Assembly (NCBI GenBank): GCA_024235255.1
Contig: JACKMT010000001.1
Span: 248,001 to 312,000, forward strand
Reading direction: 5' to 3'
DNA length: 64,000 bases
Source: Chromatiaceae bacterium
Lineage (GTDB): Bacteria; Pseudomonadota; Gammaproteobacteria; Chromatiales; Chromatiaceae
This document shows positions 16,454 through 25,795 of this stretch, in pieces. The notes under the pieces were generated by a model that did not search any database, was not told the DNA's origin, and saw nothing but the letters and a program-made list of their open reading frames with translations. Each line of letters starts with the position of its first letter. Within the stretch, counting starts at the first letter, position 1. The translations under genes were made by a program, and so were the position numbers.

Positions 16454-17932
16454 ATGAGCAACGACCCGAATCCAAAAAAAATACCCGAAAGTGGTTGCGT
16501 GCTGCTGATCGACAGCGACAGTGATCGTATAGAATACATTGAAAGCATTCTGCAATTTATTGATTATTCATTAGAATTATGCAGCGATATTGAACGGCTC
16601 GAAGAGCAGATCAATGCTTTGTCGGACACCGATTGCACCAGCGTTGCGATCGGCCCTGGATTATCCGGCGATGAGATCGGTACGGTGGTTGAGATTACCG
16701 AAAAGTTGAGTCCCAGCCCGGCACTGATCGCCATCGCCGATGCCTCCGGTAATCCGGCGCTGAGTAACAGTTCCGCCCCCTTTCTGGCGACGATGGAGCT
16801 GCCGGCCCGGTATGAGGTGCTGGTGGATATTCTGCGCAAAGCTCAGATATTCAACGAACAGCAGGTGGCTCCCAAAATCAGCAAACGGCCGCTGGAACTT
16901 TTTCGCAGCCTTTCCGGCAACAGTCGGGCCACCCGTCAAATCAACAAGATGATCGAACAGGTGGCGGATACTGAGGCCACGGTACTTATTTTGGGCGAAT
17001 CAGGTACCGGTAAAGAGGTGGTTGCCCGTAAACTGCATTACAGCTCCAGCCGCAGGGGGAAACCCTTTGTACCGATCAATTGCGGCGCGATCCCGAGCGA
17101 ACTCCTCGAGAGCGAACTGTTTGGCCATGAGAAAGGCTCATTTACCGGCGCCATCAACAGTCGTCAGGGACGCTTTGAATTGGCCGAAGGCGGTACCCTG
17201 TTTCTGGACGAGATCGGTGATATGAGTATGCCGATGCAGGTCAAACTGCTGCGGGTGCTGCAGGAGCGCAGTTTCGAGCGGGTGGGAAGCAACAAGCCCA
17301 TCCAGTGCAATGTCCGGATCATTGCCGCTACGCACCGCGATCTGGAGCGGTCGATCGAGGAGAACAAATTTCGTGAGGACCTCTATTACCGCCTCAATGT
17401 CTTTCCCATCGAGATGCCGCCGTTGCGCGACAGGGTCGAGGATATCCCGGTTTTGACCAATGATCTTATCTCACGCATAGAGACAGAGAAGCGCGGATCG
17501 GTCAGGCTGACACCTGGTGCAGTGATGGCGCTGACCCAATACCGTTGGCCCGGCAATGTCAGGGAGTTGGCCAACCTGATCGAGCGGCTGGCAATTCTCC
17601 ATCCATACGGTGTCGTCGACGTCAAAGATTTGCCGGAGAAGTTCCGGGCCGGCATCAGCAGCATGCCCCGGCATGCGTCGGATTTGCCGGAGGTGCAGGC
17701 ACGGGGGGATGAACCCGAGACGGTGGTGACGGTGCCGCGGCTGCCGAGCGGCGGCCTGGACCTGAAGGTGCATCTCAGCAACCTGGAAATGAGTTTAATC
17801 CGGCAGGCGCTGGACGAATCCGAGGGCATAGTTGCCCACGCTGCAAAACGCCTCAAAATGCGCCGGACAACGCTGGTGGAAAAACTGCGCAAATACGGCC
17901 TGCAACGCAACAATGAGGCGTCGATCATTTGA
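16454..17932 (+). CDS. fleQ: FleQ/FlrA-type flagellar master regulator (sigma-54 activator)
   Basis: 492 residues from the ATG at 16454. An atypical receiver-like N-domain (GCVLLIDSDSDRIEYIESIL) comes first, then the AAA+ domain with Walker A GESGTGKE near residue 181, an ELFGHEKGSFTGA loop at 228-233, FLDEIGDM Walker B, and a Fis-type helix-turn-helix (AAKRLKMRRTTLVEKLRKYGL). In Pseudomonas and Vibrio it sits at the top of the flagellar hierarchy, binds c-di-GMP, and also controls matrix genes. A frame opening at 16379 was rejected because the TATAAT at 16375-16380 would place that codon inside the promoter. The sigma-54 contact loop reads GSFTGA rather than the usual GAFTGA. Confidence 0.93.
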   Translation: MSNDPNPKKIPESGCVLLIDSDSDRIEYIESILQFIDYSLELCSDIERLEEQINALSDTDCTSVAIGPGLSGDEIGTVVEITEKLSPSPALIAIADASGNPALSNSSAPFLATMELPARYEVLVDILRKAQIFNEQQVAPKISKRPLELFRSLSGNSRATRQINKMIEQVADTEATVLILGESGTGKEVVARKLHYSSSRRGKPFVPINCGAIPSELLESELFGHEKGSFTGAINSRQGRFELAEGGTLFLDEIGDMSMPMQVKLLRVLQERSFERVGSNKPIQCNVRIIAATHRDLERSIEENKFREDLYYRLNVFPIEMPPLRDRVEDIPVLTNDLISRIETEKRGSVRLTPGAVMALTQYRWPGNVRELANLIERLAILHPYGVVDVKDLPEKFRAGISSMPRHASDLPEVQARGDEPETVVTVPRLPSGGLDLKVHLSNLEMSLIRQALDESEGIVAHAAKRLKMRRTTLVEKLRKYGLQRNNEASII

Positions 17933-17984
17933 CACTCAAACCCTTCATTTCACCAACCGCATGAAATAACTAGTAAAAATAATT

Positions 17985-18000
17985 TGGCATGATTGCTGCT
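17985..18000 (+). promoter_or_regulatory. Sigma-54 promoter of fleSR
   Basis: TGGCATGATTGCTGCT: GG at 17986-17987, ten bases, GC at 17998-17999, with a near-consensus -24 element (TGGCAT for TGGCAC). Transcription would start near 18011, which fits FleQ-dependent fleSR expression known from Pseudomonas. Confidence 0.7.
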
Positions 18001-18055
18001 AAAACATTGGTTAAGCGCCATTGCGCACCAATATCAGGAGGTAGCGGTAACAATC

Positions 18056-19261
18056 ATGACCAGCGCCAAGCAACTTTCCAGACAACAGCTGGAACACGCC
18101 TTTCAGGTATTCAATCAGGTTTCCGGGCAGTTGACGGAGTCCTATATCCAACTGCAGGCCCGGATCGGTGAACTTAATCTGGAACTGGCTGCGGCACGCA
18201 GTGAAAGGATGCGCCGGCTGGGCGAGAAGGAGCGTTACGCGCACCGTTTTGCACAACTACTGGATGCGCTGCCCGCCGCGGTGGTGGTGCTGGATGAAAA
18301 CGACCGGGTGGAGCAGTTTAATCCGGCCGCGAACCGCCTGTTCGACACCATTAAGTTAGGCGACGCCTGGAGTGAAATAGCCGCTAAATCGATCGTAAAC
18401 GATCAACAGCACGATGAGCTGACGCTCGGTACAGGTGCCGTGGTCAGTTTTACCGAACAGACCCTGGCGCCGGACCCTGGACGGATTCTACTGCTCCTCG
18501 ATATGACTGAGACGCGTCAGTTGCAGGCCCGGGCAGAACGTCAGCAGCGGCTCGGCGCGATGGGCCAGATGGCCGCGCAACTGGCGCATCAGATACGCAC
18601 GCCGCTCTCCTCGGCACTGCTCTACACGACACACCTCTCAAGGACCGATTTGAGCGCAGCGCAACGTGAGAAATTCTCCCGGCGTTCGCGTCGGACACTG
18701 CTGCAAATGGAGCAGCAGATCAACGATATGCTCGCCTTCTCCAGAGGCGGACAGTATGAGCCGCGACCGGTGGATCTGAACCAGCTGCTGCGCGAGATGC
18801 TGCAAACACTTGCGCCGATGGCTAAGGAACGCCGCGTTGAACTGCGCCTGTCCGGGGTTCCCGCCACTCCGGCAATGGCAACAGGAAACTACAGTGCCCT
18901 GCTCGGCGCGTTGATGAATATCGCACTGAATGCCAAACAGTATTGCGCCGAGGGCGGCACTGTCTCCATCGGCTTGAATGAGACCGGCGATGATTGGGAG
19001 ATTGTTATCTGCGATGACGGTCCCGGCGTTCCGGAGGAGATTGCCGGCAAGATATTCGATCCCTTTTTCACCACCCGCAACCAGGGCACCGGGCTGGGTC
19101 TGGCGGTCAGCCAGGCGGTTGCATTGGGCCACCAGGGCCGGATAAGTGTCGATCGGGCACCCCTGGGCGGCGCCTGTTTTCGCTTTGTACTGCCAAAAGC
19201 AGCTGCGGACAAACAGTACCGGTCAACAGATAAACTCGAACTCATAGGGAGTGCCGCATGA
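18056..19261 (+). CDS. fleS: Flagellar sensor histidine kinase FleS/FlrB
   Basis: 401 residues, with no membrane segment, as in cytoplasmic FleS/FlrB. An N-terminal coiled coil (QQLEHAFQVFNQ onward) is followed by a PAS domain (LLDALPAAVVVLDENDRVEQFN), an H-box with MGQMAAQLAHQIRTPLSS, and a HATPase domain (NIALNAKQY, DDGPGVP, GTGLGLAVS). The ATG at 18056 is preceded by AGGAGG about 14 bases upstream. An earlier in-frame start at 17993 is excluded because it lies inside the sigma-54 promoter. ATGA overlap with fleR. It phosphorylates FleR. Confidence 0.93.
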   Translation: MTSAKQLSRQQLEHAFQVFNQVSGQLTESYIQLQARIGELNLELAAARSERMRRLGEKERYAHRFAQLLDALPAAVVVLDENDRVEQFNPAANRLFDTIKLGDAWSEIAAKSIVNDQQHDELTLGTGAVVSFTEQTLAPDPGRILLLLDMTETRQLQARAERQQRLGAMGQMAAQLAHQIRTPLSSALLYTTHLSRTDLSAAQREKFSRRSRRTLLQMEQQINDMLAFSRGGQYEPRPVDLNQLLREMLQTLAPMAKERRVELRLSGVPATPAMATGNYSALLGALMNIALNAKQYCAEGGTVSIGLNETGDDWEIVICDDGPGVPEEIAGKIFDPFFTTRNQGTGLGLAVSQAVALGHQGRISVDRAPLGGACFRFVLPKAAADKQYRSTDKLELIGSAA

Positions 19262-20592
19262 GCCAGAATACCGTGTTAGTGGTGGAGGATGATCCGGATC
19301 TGCGCGAAGCGTTGTGCGACACGCTCGAACTGGGCGGCTTCCGGGTTGAAAGCGCCGGCGACGGCAGCGCGGCGCTCGATTGTCTTAATCGAACCAATGT
19401 AGGCATGGTAATCAGCGATGTTCAGATGCGGCCGATGGACGGTCATACGCTGTTGGCGCAGATCAAACAGCGATCGCCGCAGATTCCGGTGCTCCTGATG
19501 ACGGCTTATGGCAATGTCGAGAATGCCGTCACGGCGATGCGGGAGGGTGCAGAAGACTATCTCTCCAAACCATTCGATCCCGAGCTACTGCTGCAAAAAG
19601 TACAACAGGCGATGCCGCCCTGCAGCTTTGCCGAAGAGGCAGTGGTAGCGGAAGACCTTAAGACCCGAGAGCTGTTGGAGTTGGCTGCCAGAGTCGCGCA
19701 GTGTGACGCCACGGTGATGATCTGCGGCGAGAGCGGCACTGGAAAAGAGGTGTTTGCCCGCTATATCCACCGCCACTCGACCCGCCGGGATGGCGCATTT
19801 ATCGCGTTGAACTGTGCGGCGATACCGGAAAACATGCTTGAGGCGGTGCTGTTTGGCCACGAAAAAGGGGCCTTTACCAGCGCCTACCAGTCTGCACCGG
19901 GCAAATTCGAGCAGGCGCAGGGCGGTACCCTGCTGTTGGATGAGATTTCTGAAATGAGTCTGCCACTGCAGGCGAAACTGCTGCGTGTGCTGCAGGAGCG
20001 TGAGGTCGAGCGGGTGGGCGGCCGCAAGCTGATCCAGCTCGATGTCAGGGTGCTTGCCACCACCAACCGGAATCTCCGGGAGGAGGTTGCCGCAGGCCGT
20101 TTCCGGGAGGATCTCTATTACCGCCTGAATGTTTTCCCGCTCACTTTGCCGCCGCTGCGCGAGCGTAGCCGGGACCTTCTACCGTTGGCGCGTTTTCTGC
20201 TGCAGCGCCACGCAGCGAACTATCGCACTGGGACACCGATGCTTTCAGACGAAGTGGAAGAGCGCCTGCTGCAGCACTGCTGGCCGGGCAATGTACGCGA
20301 ACTGGAGAATGTGATTCAGCGCGCGTTGATACTCTCCAACGGCAAGAATTTGACACGCCAGCATCTGAATTTTGAGTGGGAAGAGGCCCACGCGGCTCCG
20401 CCTGTGGATAGGGTTGAACGAAACAGTCTCAACGACAACCTCAGATCGACCGAGGAGCAGATCATTCTCGATGCGCTACGCGATGGGAATGGCAGCCGCA
20501 AGAACGCAGCGGAGAGACTGGGGATCAGTCAGCGTACGCTGCGCTACAAAATCGCCAGGCTGCGCGATGCCGGTGTGTTGATACCCGGCTGA
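19258..20592 (+). CDS. fleR: Flagellar response regulator FleR/FlrC (sigma-54 activator)
   Basis: 444 residues: receiver domain with phospho-acceptor D54 (VISDVQM) and a conserved SKPF lysine; AAA+ domain with GESGTGKE, the loop GAFTSA at residues 204-209, LLLDEISEM and REDLYYRLNVFPL; C-terminal Fis-type helix-turn-helix (NAAERLGISQRTLRYKIARL). It activates class III flagellar promoters such as fliE. The loop that touches sigma-54 is normally GAFTGA; here the second Gly is Ser (codon AGC at 19879). Everything else looks functional. Confidence 0.95.
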   Translation: MSQNTVLVVEDDPDLREALCDTLELGGFRVESAGDGSAALDCLNRTNVGMVISDVQMRPMDGHTLLAQIKQRSPQIPVLLMTAYGNVENAVTAMREGAEDYLSKPFDPELLLQKVQQAMPPCSFAEEAVVAEDLKTRELLELAARVAQCDATVMICGESGTGKEVFARYIHRHSTRRDGAFIALNCAAIPENMLEAVLFGHEKGAFTSAYQSAPGKFEQAQGGTLLLDEISEMSLPLQAKLLRVLQEREVERVGGRKLIQLDVRVLATTNRNLREEVAAGRFREDLYYRLNVFPLTLPPLRERSRDLLPLARFLLQRHAANYRTGTPMLSDEVEERLLQHCWPGNVRELENVIQRALILSNGKNLTRQHLNFEWEEAHAAPPVDRVERNSLNDNLRSTEEQIILDALRDGNGSRKNAAERLGISQRTLRYKIARLRDAGVLIPG

Positions 20593-20598
20593 TCGAAC

Positions 20599-20614
20599 TG
20601 GCATATAAACTGCC
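20599..20614 (+). promoter_or_regulatory. Sigma-54 promoter of the fliE operon
   Basis: TGGCATATAAACTGCC: GG at 20600-20601, ten bases, GC at 20612-20613. It shares the TGGCAT -24 box with the fleS promoter. It lies right after the fleR stop, 54 bases before the fliE ATG, and is the expected FleR target. Confidence 0.7.
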
Positions 20615-20667
20615 CCCGGATTTTGAACAGACCATTTGATACCGATGACAGGCTTAGGACAAACGAA

Positions 20668-20988
20668 ATGAGCGTAAACAATATCGATCAGGTACTGGCA
20701 CAGATGCGCGTCATCAAAGCACAGGCGATGGGAAACCCCGAACTGGCCAACCCTGCTGTCGGCGGTGTCAGTTTCAGTCATATGCTGAAACAGTCTATCG
20801 ACAGCGTCAACCAGACCCAGTTGCAGTCAAGCGAGCTGAAACAGGCGTTTGAACTGGGACAAAAAGAGGTGAACCTGGTTGATGTGATGGTCGCGGCGCA
20901 GAAGTCCGACATCTCGTTTGAAGCGATGGTGCAGGTAAGAAACAAGCTGATCGATGCCTATAAAGAGGTCATGAATATGCCAATTTAA
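20668..20988 (+). CDS. fliE: Flagellar MS ring-rod junction protein FliE
   Basis: 106 residues. The family core is at the C-terminus: SFSHMLKQSIDSVNQTQ, then FELGQKEVNLVDVMVAAQKSDISFEAMVQVRNKLIDAYKEVMNMPI. It links the MS ring to the rod and is exported by the flagellar type III apparatus. I start at the ATG 20668 (MSVNNIDQVLAQM); an upstream in-frame TTG at 20623 lies in the presumed leader close to the sigma-54 start site. Confidence 0.95.
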   Translation: MSVNNIDQVLAQMRVIKAQAMGNPELANPAVGGVSFSHMLKQSIDSVNQTQLQSSELKQAFELGQKEVNLVDVMVAAQKSDISFEAMVQVRNKLIDAYKEVMNMPI

Positions 20989-21082
20989 TAGGGTTTCGGC
21001 TCTGTTAAAAGAGGGAAGCTCTTAACTTCAAGCGCGCAATAAAGCCACATCGGGTAGAACTTGATCCAAGGTAGGTAAATTG

Positions 21083-22741
21083 ATGGAGAACGCCAAAAAA
21101 GAGACTGAGATCGCGCCGCAGCAGCAGCTGCAGAACCTGGGTCAGAACCCGATGGTCCGGCAGCTCGGCGTGATGATCGGCATCGCAGCCAGCGTTGCGT
21201 TGGGTGTCGCCGTGGTGCTCTGGTCGCAAACGCCCAGCTACAGCATGCTGTACGGCAACCTGGCGCAAAAGGATGCGTCCGAGGTGGTGGAGGCGCTGAC
21301 GCAGACGGCGATTGAGTTCAAGATCGATGAAACGACGGGTGCGGTGATGGTCGAGACAGGCAAACTGCAGGAGGCAAGGATGAAACTTGCCGGTCTGGGT
21401 TTGCCGCATAGCGACAGCCTCGGCTTCGAGTTGTTGCAGCAGGAGACCGGATTCGGCACCAGCAGGGCGTTGGAGGCAGCCCGGTTTCATCGCGCGCTCG
21501 AAGGCGAACTGGCCAGGACGATCACCACGCTGGCCACGATCGACAGTGCCCGGGTCCATCTGGCGACACCGAAACAGTCGGTATTTCTGCGTGACCATAA
21601 AAAACCCAGCGCCTCGGTGGTGGTTAAACTCCGCTCCGGAAGAACGCTGGATAAATCCCAGGTTGCCGCAATTTCGCATCTGGTCGCCTCCAGCGTACCC
21701 GAACTGGAGATCGGAGAGGTGACCGTCGTCGACCATAAGGGGGAGATGCTGAGCAGCCCGAAGGAGAGCAACGAAATGCTGCTTAGCGCCAGTCAGTTTG
21801 AATACAGTAAAAAGCAGGAAGAGCATTACCGGCAACGGATCGAAAACATTCTTGCCCCGATTCTTGGACTGGAGAATATACGCGCCCAGGTAACCGCCGA
21901 GCTGGATTTTACCGTCACAGAGCAGACAGCGGAGAGATACAATCCCGATCTGCCGGCGCTGCGCAGCGAACAGGTTGACGAGCAGGCCAGCCGCTTGGGT
22001 GCGGTGCAGGGTGTTCCAGGCGCGCTCAGCAACCAGCCGCCGGCTGCCGGCAGCGCGCCGGAGCAGGCGGGCGGGGAGGCTGCCGGAGCGGAAAGTGAGA
22101 ACCAGCTGAATTCGAGCAAACGATCTACGCGAAACTTTGAGCTGGACAAGACGATCAGCCATACCCGCCTCTCCAGCGGCACGGTGCGGCGTCTTTCGGT
22201 GGCGGTCGTGGTGAACGACAAGAGCAGCGTGAACGCAGCGGGCGAACTCTCGTTTAGCGAGCGCACCCCCGAAGAGATCAGCCGCATTACCCAGCTGGTG
22301 AAAGAGGCGATCGGCTTCAATGCAGCCAGAGGCGACAGCGTCCGCGTCATCAATGCCGCATTCATGGCGCCGGAAGAGATGCAGCCACTGCCGGAACTGC
22401 CGCTATGGGAACAGCCCTGGGTGTGGGACCTGGCCAAACAGATCGGCGGGGTGCTGCTGGTCCTGATACTCATCTTCTTTGTGCTCAGACCGACCATGCA
22501 CCGGTTGACATCGCCGCCGGCCGCGTTGAAGAGCCAGGATGAGAACGAAACGGGCGAAGGAGCTGACGGCGAAAGGGTGGGTGCCGACGGTGCACTGCTG
22601 GCAGGCGGCGGCGCTGCCTTCCGGCTGCCGGGACCTGAGGCTTATCAGGAGACGCTGGAGGCGGCCCGGCAGATGGTAACCGAAGACCCCAAGCGTGTTG
22701 CTCAGGTCGTGAAGAGTTGGATTGCCGAAGATGCCGGATAG
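21083..22741 (+). CDS. fliF: Flagellar MS-ring protein FliF
   Basis: 552 residues. First transmembrane helix near residues 30-50 (LGVMIGIAASVALGVAVVLW), then the YscJ-type periplasmic ring-building domains (YGNLAQKDASEVVEALTQ, ARVHLATPKQSVFLRD), a Pro/Gly/Ala-rich linker, a second helix (IGGVLLVLILIFFVLRP), and a cytoplasmic tail ending in the FliG-binding segment VAQVVKSWIAED. ATG 21083 directly follows an in-frame TTG. Its end overlaps the start of fliG, the usual coupling. Confidence 0.97.
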   Translation: MENAKKETEIAPQQQLQNLGQNPMVRQLGVMIGIAASVALGVAVVLWSQTPSYSMLYGNLAQKDASEVVEALTQTAIEFKIDETTGAVMVETGKLQEARMKLAGLGLPHSDSLGFELLQQETGFGTSRALEAARFHRALEGELARTITTLATIDSARVHLATPKQSVFLRDHKKPSASVVVKLRSGRTLDKSQVAAISHLVASSVPELEIGEVTVVDHKGEMLSSPKESNEMLLSASQFEYSKKQEEHYRQRIENILAPILGLENIRAQVTAELDFTVTEQTAERYNPDLPALRSEQVDEQASRLGAVQGVPGALSNQPPAAGSAPEQAGGEAAGAESENQLNSSKRSTRNFELDKTISHTRLSSGTVRRLSVAVVVNDKSSVNAAGELSFSERTPEEISRITQLVKEAIGFNAARGDSVRVINAAFMAPEEMQPLPELPLWEQPWVWDLAKQIGGVLLVLILIFFVLRPTMHRLTSPPAALKSQDENETGEGADGERVGADGALLAGGGAAFRLPGPEAYQETLEAARQMVTEDPKRVAQVVKSWIAEDAG

Positions 22742-23738
22742 TGCCGCAAAATTGAAAGGGGTGGAGCGGGCAGCAATTCTGCTGCTGGCGTTGGGTGAGG
22801 CAGACGCCGCCGCCATTCTTACCCATATGGGACCGAAGGAGGTTCAGGAGCTCGGGCTTGCCATGGCCGGCATGACCAATGTGCGCACCGAAAGTATGGA
22901 GACGGTGATGCGCTCATTCGTCGAGACCTTGCAGGATCAGACGTCGCTCGGCGTGGATTCGGATGATTATATTCGCAACGTGCTGACCAAAGCGCTGGGC
23001 GCCGATAAAGCCGGCGGCGTCATCGACCGTATTCTGCTGGGCCGCAACAGCAAGGGGCTCGAACAACTCAAGTGGATGGATGCGCGTTCCATCGCCGAAC
23101 TGATCCGGCTGGAGCATCCGCAGATCATCGCCATCGTCCTCTCGTTCCTGGACCCGGATCAGGCAGCCGAAGTGCTCTCGGTATTTCCCGAGCGGGTGCG
23201 CCCGGACATCATCATGCGCATCGCCACGCTGGACGGTATTCAGCCGGCTGCGCTGCAGGAGCTCGATGAGATACTGGAGAAGCAGTTCTCCGGTGCCAGC
23301 AACGTGAAATCCTCTTCGCTTGGCGGCGTAAAGACCGCCGCAAACATCCTCAATCTGATCGAAGGCTCAATCGAAAGCAGCATCATCGAGCAGGTTAGCT
23401 CGGCGGATCAGGATCTGGCACAGGAGATCCAGGACAATATGTTCGTCTTTGAAAACCTGATCGAAGTGGATGACAGAGGTATCCAGACCCTGCTGCGCGA
23501 AGTGGCTTCGGATCAGTTGATGCTGGCGCTGCGCGGCGCGGATGAGGGATTGAAGGAGAAGATATTCAAGAACATGTCCAAACGCGCCGCCGAAATGCTA
23601 CGCGACGATCTGGAGGCCGCCGCACCGGCGCGTCTGAGCGACGTCGAAGCGGCACAGAAGGAGATACTGTCGGTTACCCGAAGATTAGCGGATGCAGGGG
23701 AGATCATGCTCGGAGGCGGCGGTGACGATTTCGTCTAA
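22731..23738 (+). CDS. fliG: Flagellar motor switch protein FliG
   Basis: 335 residues, the usual FliG length. N-terminal FliF-binding domain (GVERAAILLLALGEADAAAIL), middle domain with the EHPQ motif (LIRLEHPQIIAIVLSFLDPDQAAEVL), and a C-terminal motor domain with the charged torque helix (REVASDQLMLALRGADEGLKEKIFKNMSKRAAEML). It interacts with the stator and sets rotation direction. ATG 22731 overlaps the end of fliF by 11 bases; a TTG nine bases earlier is the alternative. Confidence 0.97.
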   Translation: MPDSAAKLKGVERAAILLLALGEADAAAILTHMGPKEVQELGLAMAGMTNVRTESMETVMRSFVETLQDQTSLGVDSDDYIRNVLTKALGADKAGGVIDRILLGRNSKGLEQLKWMDARSIAELIRLEHPQIIAIVLSFLDPDQAAEVLSVFPERVRPDIIMRIATLDGIQPAALQELDEILEKQFSGASNVKSSSLGGVKTAANILNLIEGSIESSIIEQVSSADQDLAQEIQDNMFVFENLIEVDDRGIQTLLREVASDQLMLALRGADEGLKEKIFKNMSKRAAEMLRDDLEAAAPARLSDVEAAQKEILSVTRRLADAGEIMLGGGGDDFV

Positions 23739-24396
23739 AGTAATCGCCGGCGGCGGAAAGGAGAAGGTCGAGCAGTGGTCTCCGCCCAATATGCGCGGCA
23801 CCGAAGTCGATATCAGCGAGCTGGAGAGAGATGCGGGTCCGGTGCTGACCGCGGAGCAGCTGGAGCAGATTCAGAAGGCGGCTTACGACGAAGGTTTCGC
23901 GCAGGGAAACAAGGCGGGATTCGAATACGGCCACAAAGAGGCGCTCGCTCAGGGCCGGGCCGAGCTCGCGCAAACGGTGGTCCGCTTCGAGCAGTTGATG
24001 AACCTGCTGGAGCGGCCGTTGCAGCAGTTGGACGATCAGGTGGAGCACGAACTGATCGAGATGGTCATCGCCATGGTGCGCCAGCTGGTGCGGCGTGAAG
24101 TGAGAACCGACCCGGAGCAGATCATCGGCGTCGTGCGCGAAGCGCTGTCGATCCTGCCGGTCTCATCCAGAGGCATCAGAGTGGTGCTGCACCCTGAGGA
24201 TGCAACCTTGGTGCGCCGCATCTACGAATTGAGCGAGAACGAGCTGGGCTGGAAGATTATCGAAGATCCGGTGGTTGCCAGGGGCGGCTGCCGCATCCTC
24301 ACCGACACATCGCAGGTCGATGCGACACTGGAGTCGCGGCTTGCTTCGCTGATCGCCCCGCTGCTGGGCGATGAACGTGATCAGAGCGAAGCGTGA
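23722..24396 (+). CDS. fliH: Flagellar export regulator FliH
   Basis: 224 residues from a GTG at 23722, supported by a GGAGG five bases upstream and by the start VTISSKVI, which resembles FliH N-termini better than the longer frame from 23692. A helical central part with small-residue spacing (GFAQGNKAGFEYGHKEALAQGRAEL) fits the GxxxG segment, and the C-terminal half binds FliI. FliH holds FliI at the export gate. It overlaps fliG by 17 bases and the fliI start by four. Confidence 0.92.
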   Translation: MTISSKVIAGGGKEKVEQWSPPNMRGTEVDISELERDAGPVLTAEQLEQIQKAAYDEGFAQGNKAGFEYGHKEALAQGRAELAQTVVRFEQLMNLLERPLQQLDDQVEHELIEMVIAMVRQLVRREVRTDPEQIIGVVREALSILPVSSRGIRVVLHPEDATLVRRIYELSENELGWKIIEDPVVARGGCRILTDTSQVDATLESRLASLIAPLLGDERDQSEA

Positions 24397-25775
24397 CGCT
24401 GATGACTGAAATCGGTCAGCGACGCAATGCGATCTGGCGGACGCGTCTGGCACGCTGCCGCGAGCGGGTGGCGGAAAACCGTGGACTGGTGGTCGAGGGT
24501 AAACTTACCCGTATGGTCGGTCTGACACTGGAGGCAGTTGGCTGCCGTGCCGCCATCGGCGGCCAGTGCGAAGTTGTCAGCGGCAACGGCGAACGTATAG
24601 AGGCCGAGGTGGTCGGTTTCTCCGGCGAAAGCCTCTATCTGATGCCGACCGGGGATATCCGTGGGCTGGAGCAGGATGCACGGGTCATCCCTACCGGCAG
24701 GGTTTGTGAAGCGGTGGTGGGCGATCATCTGCTGGGCAGGGTTATCGACGGCGCCGGCCGGCCGCTGGACGGCAAGGGTCCGATTCATGTGATCGAACGG
24801 CGTTCGCTGACGGGACAGACCTATAACCCGTTGGCGCGCACGCCGATCAGAAAGCCGCTCGACGTGGGTGTGCGGGCGATCAATTCGCTGTTGAGTGTGG
24901 GGCGCGGCCAGCGGCTTGGACTGTTTGCCGGCTCCGGCGTCGGCAAAAGCGTGCTGCTCGGCATGATGACGCGCTATACCAATGCGGATATCACCGTGGT
25001 CGGGTTGATCGGCGAGCGGGGCCGCGAGGTGAAGGAGTTTGTCGAGAATATCCTGGGAGAGGAGGGGCTCTCCCGCGCGGTGGTGGTCGCGGTGCCCGCC
25101 GACAACCCGCCGCTGCGTCGCATGCATGGCGCTATGCTGGCGACCAGCATCGCCGAGTACTTCCGCGATCAGGGGAAGCATGTACTGCTGCTGATGGATT
25201 CGCTCACCCGCTTTGCCCAGGCGCAGCGCGAAATCGCGCTGGCGATTCATGAACCGCCGGCGACCAAAGGCTATCCGCCCTCGGTGTTCGCCAAACTGCC
25301 GCAGCTGGTGGAACGTGCAGGCAACGGCGACAAAGGCGGCGGGTCGGTCACTGCGTTTTATACCGTACTGACCGAAGGGGATGACCAAAACGATCCTATT
25401 GCCGATGCGGCGCGCGCGATTCTCGATGGACACATCGTGCTCTCCCGTAAACTGGCGGAGAGCGGTCACTATCCCGCCATCGATATCGAAGCTTCGATAA
25501 GCCGCGCGATGAATGATGTAACAAATGTTCACCAGCAACAGGCAGCGCGCAGTTTCAAGCAGCTATACTCTATCTATCGGCAAAATCAGGATCTGATCAG
25601 TGTGGGTGCCTACGAACGGGGTGCCGACGAACGCATCGATACCGCCATCGAGGCAATGCCAACGCTGGAGGGATTTCTGAGACAAGAGATGCATACTCCC
25701 GTGAGTCTGGAACAGAGCAGCGCCGACCTGCTGTCGCTGTTTCCGCCTGCGCAGCAAGCGGCAGCCGCCAGATAA
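24393..25775 (+). CDS. fliI: Flagellar export ATPase FliI
   Basis: 460 residues, F1-beta-like. Walker A is GSGVGKS within LGLFAGSGVGKSVLLGMM; further motifs are VVGLIGERGREVKEFVE, LLLMDSLTRFAQAQREI and the PPATKGYPPSVFAKLPQLVERAG signature of export ATPases. It powers unfolding and release of substrates at the flagellar type III apparatus. The start is GTG 24393, overlapping fliH; an ATG nine bases later is possible. Confidence 0.97.
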   Translation: MTLMTEIGQRRNAIWRTRLARCRERVAENRGLVVEGKLTRMVGLTLEAVGCRAAIGGQCEVVSGNGERIEAEVVGFSGESLYLMPTGDIRGLEQDARVIPTGRVCEAVVGDHLLGRVIDGAGRPLDGKGPIHVIERRSLTGQTYNPLARTPIRKPLDVGVRAINSLLSVGRGQRLGLFAGSGVGKSVLLGMMTRYTNADITVVGLIGERGREVKEFVENILGEEGLSRAVVVAVPADNPPLRRMHGAMLATSIAEYFRDQGKHVLLLMDSLTRFAQAQREIALAIHEPPATKGYPPSVFAKLPQLVERAGNGDKGGGSVTAFYTVLTEGDDQNDPIADAARAILDGHIVLSRKLAESGHYPAIDIEASISRAMNDVTNVHQQQAARSFKQLYSIYRQNQDLISVGAYERGADERIDTAIEAMPTLEGFLRQEMHTPVSLEQSSADLLSLFPPAQQAAAAR

Positions 25776-25795
25776 TACCAACATGAGTGCAACCC

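Noticed and set aside
17993..18055. N-terminal extension of FleS from an ATG at 17993
   Set aside because: The codon lies inside the sigma-54 promoter, so it cannot be in the transcript made from it.
21005..22162. 385-codon open frame on the minus strand across fliF
   Set aside because: Shadow of FliF; no promoter or ribosome-binding site.
24381..25538. 385-codon open frame on the minus strand across fliI
   Set aside because: Shadow of FliI, Arg/His/Gln-rich reverse-frame composition.
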